From NCBI GenBank assembly GCA_003854985.1, contig RQOG01000034.1:1-54689 (forward strand): a stretch of 54,689 nt of DNA. The letters run 5' to 3'. Source of the DNA: Calditrichota bacterium (GTDB lineage: Bacteria; Calditrichota; Calditrichia; Calditrichales; Calditrichaceae). The position numbers and the translations under genes are program-made. Positions within the stretch are counted from its first letter, which is position 1, and each line of letters begins with the position of its first letter. This document shows positions 10,184 through 18,503 of the stretch, one piece after another. The notes beneath the pieces were generated by a model that worked only from the letters and a program-made list of their open reading frames with translations, was not told where the DNA came from and did not search any database.

Positions 10184-12280
10184 ATGTCACGTATTGATAA
10201 AATATTAAATCCGCAATCGATTGCCATTATCGGCGCTTCCCGCAAAGAAGGTTCCCTGGGAAAAATATTCCTGGAGTCCGTGTTAAAAATGAAATATAAA
10301 GGGGAAATTTTTCCGGTTAATCCCAAAGCCGATGAAATAGAAGGTGTAAAAGTCTATCCGGATTTGAAGAGCCTTCCTATCCTGCCGGATCTGGCGATTA
10401 TTATTTTACCCGTTCAGGCGGTGCTGCAGGCGGTTGAAGACATTGGCCGTTCAGGGATAAAAAACGTAGTCGTTGTAAGTGCAGGATTCAGGGAAATCGG
10501 TGAAGAGGGTGTAACCCGTGAACTTAAACTAATCGAAATGGTGCATAAATATCATCTCAATCTGCTTGGTCCTAACTGCATGGGTATTTTTAACACCGAT
10601 CCGCGGATTTCCTTTAATGGCACATTTTCTCCGACACTGCCAAAACCGGGACATGTGGCATTTATATCACAGAGCGGAGCGCTCGGCGTTGCCATGATAG
10701 AATTGGCCGCGGCTACCGATCTTGGCTTTTCAATATTCGTCAGTACCGGCAACAAAGCCGATTTATCGGATACGGATGCGCTTGAATATGTGAAAAAGGA
10801 TAACAACACAAAGGTTATTACACTCTATCAGGAAAGCATCAATAATCCTGAACAGTTTAGAAAATCGGCACGCGAAATCGTATTTAAAAAACCGATTTTA
10901 ACCGTTAAAGCCGCACGCACTCAAAGCGGATCGAAAGCCGCGTCTTCCCATACCGGCGCGCTGGCCAGTCCGGATCATATAATCGATGGATTTTTAAAAC
11001 AATGCGGCGTTATCCGTATGAATACACTGGAGGAAATGTTTGATGCCGCAAGAGCGTTGTCAGCCCAGTATTTACCGGGTGGCCCGCGTATAGCTATCAT
11101 TACCAATGCCGGCGGTCCTGCAATCCTGGCCTCAGACATTGTGGAAAGCTCAGGTCTGGAAATGGCTTCTCTAAGCAAAAAAAGCCTGCAAGCCTTAAAA
11201 AGCTTTCTTCCTCAGGAAGCGGCGATAAATAATCCGATCGATATGATCGCCAGCGCTTCTCATGATGCTTACGAAAAAACACTCGAAATCGTTTTATCCG
11301 ACGACAATGTCGACGGGGTTATTTTAATAATCGTCAAACCTCCCATTAATACCACACCGCATAAAATTGTATCCTGCCTGGATGCCCTGGTGCATAGTTG
11401 CAGTAAACCCATTTTAACGGTGCTGATGTCAAGACATGATCAGGATGCCGGCATCGAAAAATTCAATGAACTTCAACTGCCTGTTTATAATTATCCCGAA
11501 TCTGCCGTGAAGTCATTGGCAGTTATGTGGAAATACCATGAAATCCAGCTAAGTTTCCGGCATTCGGAAACCATAGTTATTACACCTAAAACCGAAAACC
11601 GGTTAGACGCCGGAACGGGAAAAGAAAACAACCAGGCGCCCCTGGATAATTTGTGCAAAATAGCTTCAGAATACGATATTAAAACCGTTGATTATCTGAT
11701 TACGGATAAAATCGAAGATCTGATAAAATTTCTGAAAACCAGGCAGAAAATCGTACTTAAAATAGCCAATGAACAAATTATTCATAAAACCGAAGCAGGG
11801 CTGGTAAGAACCAATATCGATAATGAAGAACTCCTGCAGACCGCATTCAGCGAAATGAAGTCCCTGTCCAAACTAAAACTTCCGGCAAAAATCAAACCTG
11901 TCTTTCTCGCTCAAAAACAGCTCACGGGCGGTTTGGAACTGGTACTGGGCGGCAAACGCGATCCGGTTTTCGGACCTGTCATCATGATGGGCGTTGGAGG
12001 TATCTTTATTGAAATATTAAAAGATGTAGCTTTCCGGGTCGCCCCGGTTAATTTTTATGAGGCTAAAATGATGCTTGAGGAATTAAGATCCCAGGCGCTT
12101 CTGAATGGCTTCAGAGGTAATCCTGCCATCGACCGCAACGGCTTTGCTTATACCATTCAGCAATTTAGTATATTATTCGCCGAACATCCGGAAATTATTG
12201 AAATGGATATTAATCCTCTTATCTGGTCGCCGGAAGAGCAAAAAGCTGTTGCCGTTGATATAAGAGCTACTGTGCAATAA
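10184..12280 (+). CDS. ADP-forming acyl-CoA synthetase (acetate--CoA ligase type), fused alpha/beta
   Basis: A 698-aa single-chain NDP-forming acyl-CoA synthetase. From the N-terminus: a CoA-binding Rossmann domain (IIGASRKEGSLGK), a succinyl-CoA-synthetase-like ligase domain (GPNCMGIF, FISQSGALG) with the phosphohistidine H256 in SSHTGALA, a flavodoxin-like domain, and a C-terminal ATP-grasp domain (KTEAGLV, MMGVGGIFIE). Such enzymes convert acyl-CoA plus ADP and phosphate into the free acid, CoA and ATP, giving substrate-level ATP in organisms that ferment or oxidise amino acids. ATG 10184 is preferred over TTG 10178 because AGAGG at 10172-10176 sits 7 nt before the ATG. A TTGTTT-17-TATTTT promoter-like pair can be read at 10105-10133. 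The acyl specificity cannot be told. Confidence 0.88.
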   Translation: MSRIDKILNPQSIAIIGASRKEGSLGKIFLESVLKMKYKGEIFPVNPKADEIEGVKVYPDLKSLPILPDLAIIILPVQAVLQAVEDIGRSGIKNVVVVSAGFREIGEEGVTRELKLIEMVHKYHLNLLGPNCMGIFNTDPRISFNGTFSPTLPKPGHVAFISQSGALGVAMIELAAATDLGFSIFVSTGNKADLSDTDALEYVKKDNNTKVITLYQESINNPEQFRKSAREIVFKKPILTVKAARTQSGSKAASSHTGALASPDHIIDGFLKQCGVIRMNTLEEMFDAARALSAQYLPGGPRIAIITNAGGPAILASDIVESSGLEMASLSKKSLQALKSFLPQEAAINNPIDMIASASHDAYEKTLEIVLSDDNVDGVILIIVKPPINTTPHKIVSCLDALVHSCSKPILTVLMSRHDQDAGIEKFNELQLPVYNYPESAVKSLAVMWKYHEIQLSFRHSETIVITPKTENRLDAGTGKENNQAPLDNLCKIASEYDIKTVDYLITDKIEDLIKFLKTRQKIVLKIANEQIIHKTEAGLVRTNIDNEELLQTAFSEMKSLSKLKLPAKIKPVFLAQKQLTGGLELVLGGKRDPVFGPVIMMGVGGIFIEILKDVAFRVAPVNFYEAKMMLEELRSQALLNGFRGNPAIDRNGFAYTIQQFSILFAEHPEIIEMDINPLIWSPEEQKAVAVDIRATVQ

Positions 12281-12341
12281 TTCGCTAAAAATAAAAGGTT
12301 AAGTTTGTTATCCGAAGATTTGTGTTTTTACCGAAACTGAT

Positions 12342-12370
12342 TTGAAATTATACCCGCCAGATTCTATATT
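12342..12370 (+). promoter_or_regulatory. Sigma-70-like promoter before the M23 peptidase gene
   Basis: TTGAAA at 12342-12347 and TATATT at 12365-12370 are separated by exactly 17 bp. Transcription would start near 12377, about 22 nt before the ATG at 12399. It fits the TTGA-type promoters seen elsewhere in this window. Confidence 0.45.
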
Positions 12371-12398
12371 CGAAAAAATGTAACATCATAAAACAGGG

Positions 12399-14615
12399 AT
12401 GATCAGACTATTGAATAAAAGCCTTTTATTTTTATTTCTTTTATATATAAGTTTATCCGGCCAGCAATACCTTTGGCCTACCAGCGCCAGCTATGCTTTA
12501 ACGTCAAGTTTTTGTGAATACCGCCCGGGACATTACCATGCCGCAATCGATATTAAAACATGGAACCGGGAAGGATATCCGATTTATGCCGTGGAAGACG
12601 GGTCGATATACCGGGTCTGGGTGTCGCCTTTTGGTTACGGCAAGGTCTTATATCTGCAAATGAAGGACGGTCAACGCGCCGTTTATGCGCATCTGCAAAA
12701 ATTCAATAAGCTGATTGAGCGGAGAGTTTTTGAACATCAGCTTAAAAATAAACGCTATACGGTGCAGTTTTATCCGAATGAAATCCATGTAAAAAAAGGC
12801 GATGTAATCGGCTACACGGGCAAGACCGGCATCGGATCTCCTCATCTGCATTTTGAAATCAGGGATTCCAGAGACAGACCTGTTAACCCTTTATTTTATT
12901 ATAACCAGGTCACGGATAATATCCCCCCCATCATTCAATCATTAATGGTAATACCTGCCGGCAGAGCGTCTACCGTAAATGGATCGTATCTTCCTAAATC
13001 GTATTCGGTTATAAAAAAGAATCACAATAATTATTATTTAAAGGATGCTATCCCTGTGAACGGCCGGGTGGGCTTAGCTTTTGAATGTTATGATATGGCC
13101 GACGGTGTCTACAACAAATATGCCCACTATAAAGCGGAATTGTATGTTGAAGAGCATAAAGTATTTCATTCCCAATATGACATACTGGATTACGATCTTA
13201 CATCATTGGTTGATATCGATATATATTTTCCGGCCAAAGCGTGGTTTAACCGGGTATATAATAAATTGTACATCGAACCTTTCAACAAGCTGGAATTTTA
13301 CGACCGAAGTCTGGGAAATGGTATAATTCAGAGTGACAGTATAAAGAATTTCACTTTGATCGTCAGCGATTTTAAAGGAAATAAAAGTTATTTACATGGC
13401 AGACTTCAGGCAGATATTCATTTGAATTTACAAATGAGTGTTTTAAAACAAATTGACAGCAGTATTATCTTAAGCGTTTGCCTCCCTAACAAGATAAAGG
13501 AGTTAACCTTTTCCGGATTTTCCAAAGATAAATCCTGGCAAAACCTTGATTACTTTGAATTTCTAAAGCCATTGCAGGCGGCAAACCGATATAATACGCT
13601 TATAAAAGCAAAGACCGGGAAAGGTAACATGGATTCGCTGATGTGCACGGTTGTGGATCATGCGGGTAAAACAGGTAAGGTCAAAGTAGCTCTGCAAAAC
13701 GCAGTGAATGATTGCCAGGGCAATTATTCAATAACCAATACCGGACGGGCTTTAGTCGTTCAGGGCAGAAATATAAATTATAAGCACGGCATGTTTTTAA
13801 GCTGTAAAAACCGGTTTGTCAATCACCGTATCCAACCTGTTTTCAGAGATAACCGCTTCGAATCTGTAATCGGGGCAGATAATTTTCAGGATGATACGTT
13901 GCGCGTACTTTTCGGTATTAATAGTAAGGCCTATCTCGATACCACAATTCATCTGAAGTCTTTTTATCCGGACTCAGCCATGAGTTATTCGGCATTCAAC
14001 GGCGAGGTGGTTTTCGATGCCGGCGCAGGTACCTTTTATGATACCATGCTGGTATCTTTTAACCGGATTCCGACAGACTCCGTTGCGGATAAGACCGTTG
14101 TATTAAGCCCTATGATTTGTATGACCAGTAATCCACAGGTTTTTAGAAATAAAGCACAACTAACCGTTAAATTACGGGATCATAGTTTTAACGAAAGACA
14201 AATCGGCATCTATGAGCCTCAATTAAATGGCAAATGGGAATTTTCATCCGGCCAGATCGATAATTTGAATAATACCATTTCATTTAAAATAAACAAAATC
14301 GGTAATTATATTGCAGCGGCTGATACTATTCCGCCGCTTATAGATTTTTTACCTTTATCGGTTAAACAACCATCCGATAAACAACCCTGGCTGCATTTAA
14401 CCGCCGTCGATAAACAATCGGGTATCGGCAGTGATAAAAATATTTTAATCACCATCGACGATCAATTTGTAATACCAGAATGGGATTATGAAGAAGATAA
14501 AATTAAATGCCGTTCTTACTGGCCGCTGGCTAAAGGCGAACATGTTTTAAAAGCATTGATTTCAGACCAGTGTGGTAATACGACGAAGAAAATTTTTAAA
14601 TTCATCCTTAATTAA
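12399..14615 (+). CDS. M23 (LytM-type) metallopeptidase with long beta-rich C-terminus
   Basis: A 738-aa exported protein. Residues 1-21 form a signal peptide (hydrophobic LLFLFLLYISLSG). The M23 fold comes directly after: the zinc ligands are H47 and D51 in HAAID, and the HLHFEIRD motif supplies the HxH pair. An insertion of about 40 residues separates the two halves. The remaining roughly 570 residues are beta-rich with repeated DxxGN turns that look like Ig-like or carboxypeptidase-regulatory repeats, not assigned to a family. M23 enzymes cut peptidoglycan cross-bridges or act as non-catalytic amidase activators; here both metal motifs look intact. It stands alone between the acyl-CoA synthetase and the rhomboid gene, with its own promoter-like sequence. 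A purine-rich ACAGGG precedes the ATG. Confidence 0.85.
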   Translation: MIRLLNKSLLFLFLLYISLSGQQYLWPTSASYALTSSFCEYRPGHYHAAIDIKTWNREGYPIYAVEDGSIYRVWVSPFGYGKVLYLQMKDGQRAVYAHLQKFNKLIERRVFEHQLKNKRYTVQFYPNEIHVKKGDVIGYTGKTGIGSPHLHFEIRDSRDRPVNPLFYYNQVTDNIPPIIQSLMVIPAGRASTVNGSYLPKSYSVIKKNHNNYYLKDAIPVNGRVGLAFECYDMADGVYNKYAHYKAELYVEEHKVFHSQYDILDYDLTSLVDIDIYFPAKAWFNRVYNKLYIEPFNKLEFYDRSLGNGIIQSDSIKNFTLIVSDFKGNKSYLHGRLQADIHLNLQMSVLKQIDSSIILSVCLPNKIKELTFSGFSKDKSWQNLDYFEFLKPLQAANRYNTLIKAKTGKGNMDSLMCTVVDHAGKTGKVKVALQNAVNDCQGNYSITNTGRALVVQGRNINYKHGMFLSCKNRFVNHRIQPVFRDNRFESVIGADNFQDDTLRVLFGINSKAYLDTTIHLKSFYPDSAMSYSAFNGEVVFDAGAGTFYDTMLVSFNRIPTDSVADKTVVLSPMICMTSNPQVFRNKAQLTVKLRDHSFNERQIGIYEPQLNGKWEFSSGQIDNLNNTISFKINKIGNYIAAADTIPPLIDFLPLSVKQPSDKQPWLHLTAVDKQSGIGSDKNILITIDDQFVIPEWDYEEDKIKCRSYWPLAKGEHVLKALISDQCGNTTKKIFKFILN

Positions 14616-14706
14616 AAATTAATTATATTCAGGACAGTTTTTTCCGGCAAAAAACCGTACGGATAATTTGACAGCAGGAACGGAAACTAATGCGGCAAAT
14701 TAAAAT

Positions 14707-15375
14707 ATGATCCCCATAGCCGATGAAAATCCCAAAGGATTCATTCCTTTTATCAATTATTTATTAATTGCCACAAATCTGGCCGTATTTATTTTTTTAA
14801 TGCCGGAAAGTGTTAAAGAATTAGAGAAGTTTTATTCTACTTTTGGACTCATTCCGCAGCGATTAACCAGAAATCCGCTTAATCTTCATGCCTATATTAC
14901 TATCTTTACTTCCATGTTTCTGCATGGCGGACTCGGACATTTATTAGGTAATATGTTATATTTGTGGATTTTTGGCGATAACATAGAATACTTAATTGGC
15001 CATAGACGCTATTTGATTTTTTATTTTACGGTGGGCATCGCCGCCGCCATATTGCAAATGACGGTCAGACCAGATTCCGCTATTCCCATGGTCGGGGCCA
15101 GCGGCGCTATTTCCGGTGTGCTGGGCGCTTACCTGCTTAAATTTCCACGAAACCGGGTTTCTATCCTGTTTTTTATAATATTTATCATAAAAATCATTAG
15201 AATACCGGCCATTATTGTACTCTCTTTATGGTTTATATTCCAGTTATTCAGCGGGTATTATTCCCTTGTTCCGGGTATGGAAGGCGGCGTTGCCTATTTT
15301 GCTCATATCGGCGGGTTTGCCGCAGGGTTTATTCTGATTAAAGTCTTTGAAAGACATCCCGGTTATAAACACTGA
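14707..15375 (+). CDS. Rhomboid family intramembrane serine protease
   Basis: A 222-aa polytopic membrane protein with about six hydrophobic segments. The catalytic dyad is visible: S132 in GASGAISG and H200 in AHIGGFAAG. The HGGLGHLLGNM segment supplies the conserved HxxxN motif of the second helix that stabilises the oxyanion. Rhomboids cleave the transmembrane helices of other membrane proteins inside the lipid bilayer. Length is that of the basic six-helix bacterial type without extra domains. No substrate is evident nearby. The ATG at 14707 has no strong ribosome binding site, but the protein begins with the amphipathic N-terminus (MIPIADENP) common in this subfamily, which supports it. 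Confidence 0.92.
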   Translation: MIPIADENPKGFIPFINYLLIATNLAVFIFLMPESVKELEKFYSTFGLIPQRLTRNPLNLHAYITIFTSMFLHGGLGHLLGNMLYLWIFGDNIEYLIGHRRYLIFYFTVGIAAAILQMTVRPDSAIPMVGASGAISGVLGAYLLKFPRNRVSILFFIIFIIKIIRIPAIIVLSLWFIFQLFSGYYSLVPGMEGGVAYFAHIGGFAAGFILIKVFERHPGYKH

Positions 15376-15398
15376 CAAAAACCAGATTATAATAATCC

Positions 15399-15446
15399 TT
15401 TCCATAGAAATAACCAACTATTTTTTTGCTTGTATGCCTATGGAAA
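15399..15446. repeat. 9-bp inverted repeat around the ppk1 promoter
   Basis: TTTCCATAG at 15399-15407 and its exact complement CTATGGAAA at 15438-15446 flank 30 bp containing a T7 run. The right arm lies in the spacer of the candidate ppk1 promoter. It may be an operator or a loop-forming pair of half-sites; as RNA it would not be a terminator because no T-run follows. It does not match the classical Pho box that I know. Confidence 0.4.
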
Positions 15447-15454
15447 TGTAATTT
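15426..15454 (+). promoter_or_regulatory. Candidate promoter of the polyphosphate operon
   Basis: TTGCTT at 15426-15431 and TAATTT at 15449-15454 are 17 bp apart. The start of transcription would lie near 15461, 27 nt before the ppk1 ATG. The right arm of a 9-bp inverted repeat falls between the two boxes, so binding there would block polymerase. Confidence 0.4.
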
Positions 15455-15487
15455 TATAAGCAATTATAATACATATAAAAATAAATC

Positions 15488-17548
15488 ATGCCGCAAAAAT
15501 ACAAATATATTATTAACCGGGAAATTAGCTGGTTATCCTTTAATGCCCGTGTATTACAGGAAGCGGCTGATCCTTCGGTTCCTTTGATGGAACGATTGAA
15601 ATTTCTGGGAATTTTTTCTTCAAATCTTGATGAATTTTTCAGGGTCCGCGTTGGAACCCTGATGCGCATGCTTCAGGCGGGAATTAAAGTGAAAGCGGAA
15701 ATCGGCGGTTCTCCCAAAAAAATTCTTAACCAGATCCACGATGTGGTCCTACAGCAACGGGACTGGTTTGATGAAGTATTTACGAATATTTTTCAGGAAC
15801 TTGCCAGACATGAAATTTTCATTATTAATGAAAAAAAATTAAACCGTCCGCAAAAAGTCTTTTTACAATCGTATTTTGAGGAAGAAGTGCGACCGAGACT
15901 TGTGCCTATTCTGCTGGATAATGATAAAAAATTTCCCTATCTGAAAAATCAGTTTATTTATCTCGCGGTGCACCTTTCCAAAAAGGACAATCCGGATACA
16001 AAAAGATTTGCGCTGATCGAAATACCGGCCAATATTCTACCCCGTTTTATTACGCTGCCTTCATCGGATGATAAGATATACCTGATTATGCTGGATGATG
16101 TTATTCGTTTTGGCCTGGGCGATATTTTTCATATGTTTAATTACGATAAAATCAGCGCCTATACGTTAAAACTAACCCGTGACGCAGAAATCGATATTCA
16201 GGATGACGTTACAAAAAGCTTTTTTGAGAAAATCGCCCGTAGTCTGGAACAACGTGAAACCGGTCAGCCCGTGCGATTCGTTTATGACAAAAAAATGCCT
16301 AAAGATTTGTTGGATTTTATTCTGTCAAAGAATAATCTGGATAATTTTGATAATCTGATAGTCGGCGGCCGATATCACAACGCCAGGGACTTTATGGCTT
16401 TCCCAAAAATCGGAACAGATAAATTGTATTATAAAACAATTAAACCCTTAGAACACCGGTATATAAAAGCCCGCCATTCCATATTCGATGTCTTAAAATC
16501 GAAGGATATACTTTTTCATTATCCATATCACTCTTTTCATCATATCATCAATTTTTTGCGCGAAGCGGCTATAGATCCCAAAGTATCTTCAATCCGCATA
16601 ACTCTTTACCGGGTGGCAAAAAACTCAAGCGTTATTAATGCTTTGATTAATGCGATAAATAATGGAAAAAAAGTCACGGTTGTTATGGAATTACAGGCCC
16701 GATTTGACGAAGAAGCCAACATTTACTGGACAAAATATCTGCGCGATTCCGGTGCGCATGTTATTGACGGCGTCCCCGGGCTCAAAGTTCATGCAAAACT
16801 GTGCCTGATTACCAGGCATGAAGGGAATAAGAAAATCCGGTATGCCTCCATCGGTACAGGAAATTTCAATGAAAACACTGCGCGTATTTACAGTGATCAT
16901 TCTTTGTTAACAGCGGATAAAAGGCTATCCAACGAGGTTAAAAAAGTCTTTGATTTCTTTGAAAATAACTACCGTACCAGCCGCTACAAACATTTGCTTG
17001 TCGCCCCATTTTCCATGCGCCGGATATGGATAAAACATATTCGCGATGAGATCAAAAACAAACAGGAAAATAAACCGGCTTATATTTATCTCAAAATGAA
17101 CAGTCTGGTGGATAATGAGCTTATTGACTGGTTATACCGGGCCAGTCAGGCCGGCGTTAAAATTAAAATTATTGCCCGTAGTATCTGCTCGATAATTCCC
17201 GGTATTCCCGGCATCAGTGAACATATCGAGGCCATTAGTATTGTGGATAAATACCTGGAACATTCGCGAATATTTATTTTCTGTAACAATAACAATGATC
17301 TTGTTTTTATATCTTCCGCCGACTGGATGATTAGAAATTTAGATAACCGGATCGAAGTGGCCGCGCCAATTTATAATCCTGAAATTAAAGCTGAGCTTAA
17401 AAGCTTTTTCGAAATTCAGTTTTCCGATATCTGCAAAGCAAGAATTCTGGATGCGGATCAGAAAAACCTTAAACGTGTTTCCGATAGTGCAAAAAATATC
17501 CGCGCTCAGGAAGAATTGTACCAGTTTTTAAAACAACCGGGTAAATGA
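15488..17548 (+). CDS. ppk1: Polyphosphate kinase 1
   Basis: A 686-aa PPK1, close to the E. coli enzyme in length. The N-terminal domain begins with the family signature NREISWLSFN. The phosphorylated histidine is H435 in LKVHAKL and the second essential histidine is H592 in LEHSRIF, the same numbers as in E. coli. The ARFDEEANI segment that contributes to nucleotide binding is also present. The enzyme reversibly transfers the gamma phosphate of ATP to long-chain polyphosphate at the inner membrane or granule surface. It is the first gene of an apparent operon: the ROK kinase starts on the base after its stop, then CHAD and ParA genes follow. No clear ribosome binding site precedes the ATG. 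Confidence 0.96.
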   Translation: MPQKYKYIINREISWLSFNARVLQEAADPSVPLMERLKFLGIFSSNLDEFFRVRVGTLMRMLQAGIKVKAEIGGSPKKILNQIHDVVLQQRDWFDEVFTNIFQELARHEIFIINEKKLNRPQKVFLQSYFEEEVRPRLVPILLDNDKKFPYLKNQFIYLAVHLSKKDNPDTKRFALIEIPANILPRFITLPSSDDKIYLIMLDDVIRFGLGDIFHMFNYDKISAYTLKLTRDAEIDIQDDVTKSFFEKIARSLEQRETGQPVRFVYDKKMPKDLLDFILSKNNLDNFDNLIVGGRYHNARDFMAFPKIGTDKLYYKTIKPLEHRYIKARHSIFDVLKSKDILFHYPYHSFHHIINFLREAAIDPKVSSIRITLYRVAKNSSVINALINAINNGKKVTVVMELQARFDEEANIYWTKYLRDSGAHVIDGVPGLKVHAKLCLITRHEGNKKIRYASIGTGNFNENTARIYSDHSLLTADKRLSNEVKKVFDFFENNYRTSRYKHLLVAPFSMRRIWIKHIRDEIKNKQENKPAYIYLKMNSLVDNELIDWLYRASQAGVKIKIIARSICSIIPGIPGISEHIEAISIVDKYLEHSRIFIFCNNNNDLVFISSADWMIRNLDNRIEVAAPIYNPEIKAELKSFFEIQFSDICKARILDADQKNLKRVSDSAKNIRAQEELYQFLKQPGK

Positions 17549-18499
17549 ATGGGTAAAGATATATATATCGGAGTTGACCTCGGCGGCACCAAAATTATGG
17601 CCAGTCCTTTGCGTCTGGGCAGAAATCTAAAAATTCTCGGAAAAGCAAAAAATCCCACAAGAAGTAAAAGCGGATACAAAACCGTGGTTAAGGATATTAT
17701 CCTGACTATTAAACAATCGATCGAAAATGCAAAAATTAACTCCAGGCATATTAAAGCTGTCGGCATTGGTGCGCCTGGAGCCGTGGACGTTAAACGGAAT
17801 ATCATATTAAAAGCGCCAAACCTGGGTTGGGAAAACATTAAAATCAATAAATTGATAGAAAAGGAATTGAACATCCCGGTTTACCTTGATAATGATGTCA
17901 ATCTGGGCGTTTTAGGTGAACAACAATACGGTGCGGCCAGAAATTCCAAAGATGTAGTCGGCGTTTTCTGGGGAACAGGCATCGGAGGCGGATTAGTGCT
18001 TAATGGAAAAATCTATCATGGCTACATCTTTACCGCAGGAGAAATAGGCCATATGGTTATCTCGTCAGATGGTAAACTCTGTAACTGTGGCAACCGGGGT
18101 TGTCTCGAATCCTATGCCGGTAAATGGGCAATTTCCCGGGACTGGTTTGAATACCATAATAAAACAGATAAAAAACCCGGAAAATACGCATTACTCAAAA
18201 GTAAGATGATTAAAAAGACTTTTGCCGATAACGATCCGTTTATGACAGAACTCATAAATAATGCCTGTAATATGATCGGCATTACTCTGGCGTCGGTGGT
18301 CAATCTTCTCAATCCACAGACCATCGTGCTTGGGGGTGGAATGATTGAGTCTATGAATGAAGAACTAACGCCGCTTATTATTTCGGCCATGAATCAACAT
18401 ATATTTAAATCGGCAAAGGTAGAAATAAAAACGGCTGAACTAGGAGACTTTTCCGTACTCACCGGCGCCGGCGTTTATGCGCGGCAGAGGACAAATTAG
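17549..18499 (+). CDS. ROK family sugar kinase, glucokinase-like
   Basis: A 316-aa ROK kinase. The N-terminal phosphate-binding motif GVDLGGTK is at residues 8-15, the catalytic aspartate is in LDNDVN, and the ROK zinc motif CNCGNRGCLE follows GEIGHM. These proteins phosphorylate glucose or N-acetyl sugars; no DNA-binding domain is present, so it is a kinase and not a NagC/XylR-type repressor. The ATG directly abuts the ppk1 stop codon and the next gene starts about 4 nt after its own stop, so it is part of the polyphosphate operon. Some ROK glucokinases use polyphosphate as phosphoryl donor. The location suggests that here, but I cannot read donor specificity from the sequence. Confidence 0.87.
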   Translation: MGKDIYIGVDLGGTKIMASPLRLGRNLKILGKAKNPTRSKSGYKTVVKDIILTIKQSIENAKINSRHIKAVGIGAPGAVDVKRNIILKAPNLGWENIKINKLIEKELNIPVYLDNDVNLGVLGEQQYGAARNSKDVVGVFWGTGIGGGLVLNGKIYHGYIFTAGEIGHMVISSDGKLCNCGNRGCLESYAGKWAISRDWFEYHNKTDKKPGKYALLKSKMIKKTFADNDPFMTELINNACNMIGITLASVVNLLNPQTIVLGGGMIESMNEELTPLIISAMNQHIFKSAKVEIKTAELGDFSVLTGAGVYARQRTN

Positions 18500-18503
18500 C
18501 TTA

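Noticed and set aside
18477..18503. Earlier ATG for the CHAD protein
   Set aside because: It overlaps the ROK gene by 23 nt, has no ribosome binding site and adds only nine residues of unlikely sequence; ATG 18504 is preferred.
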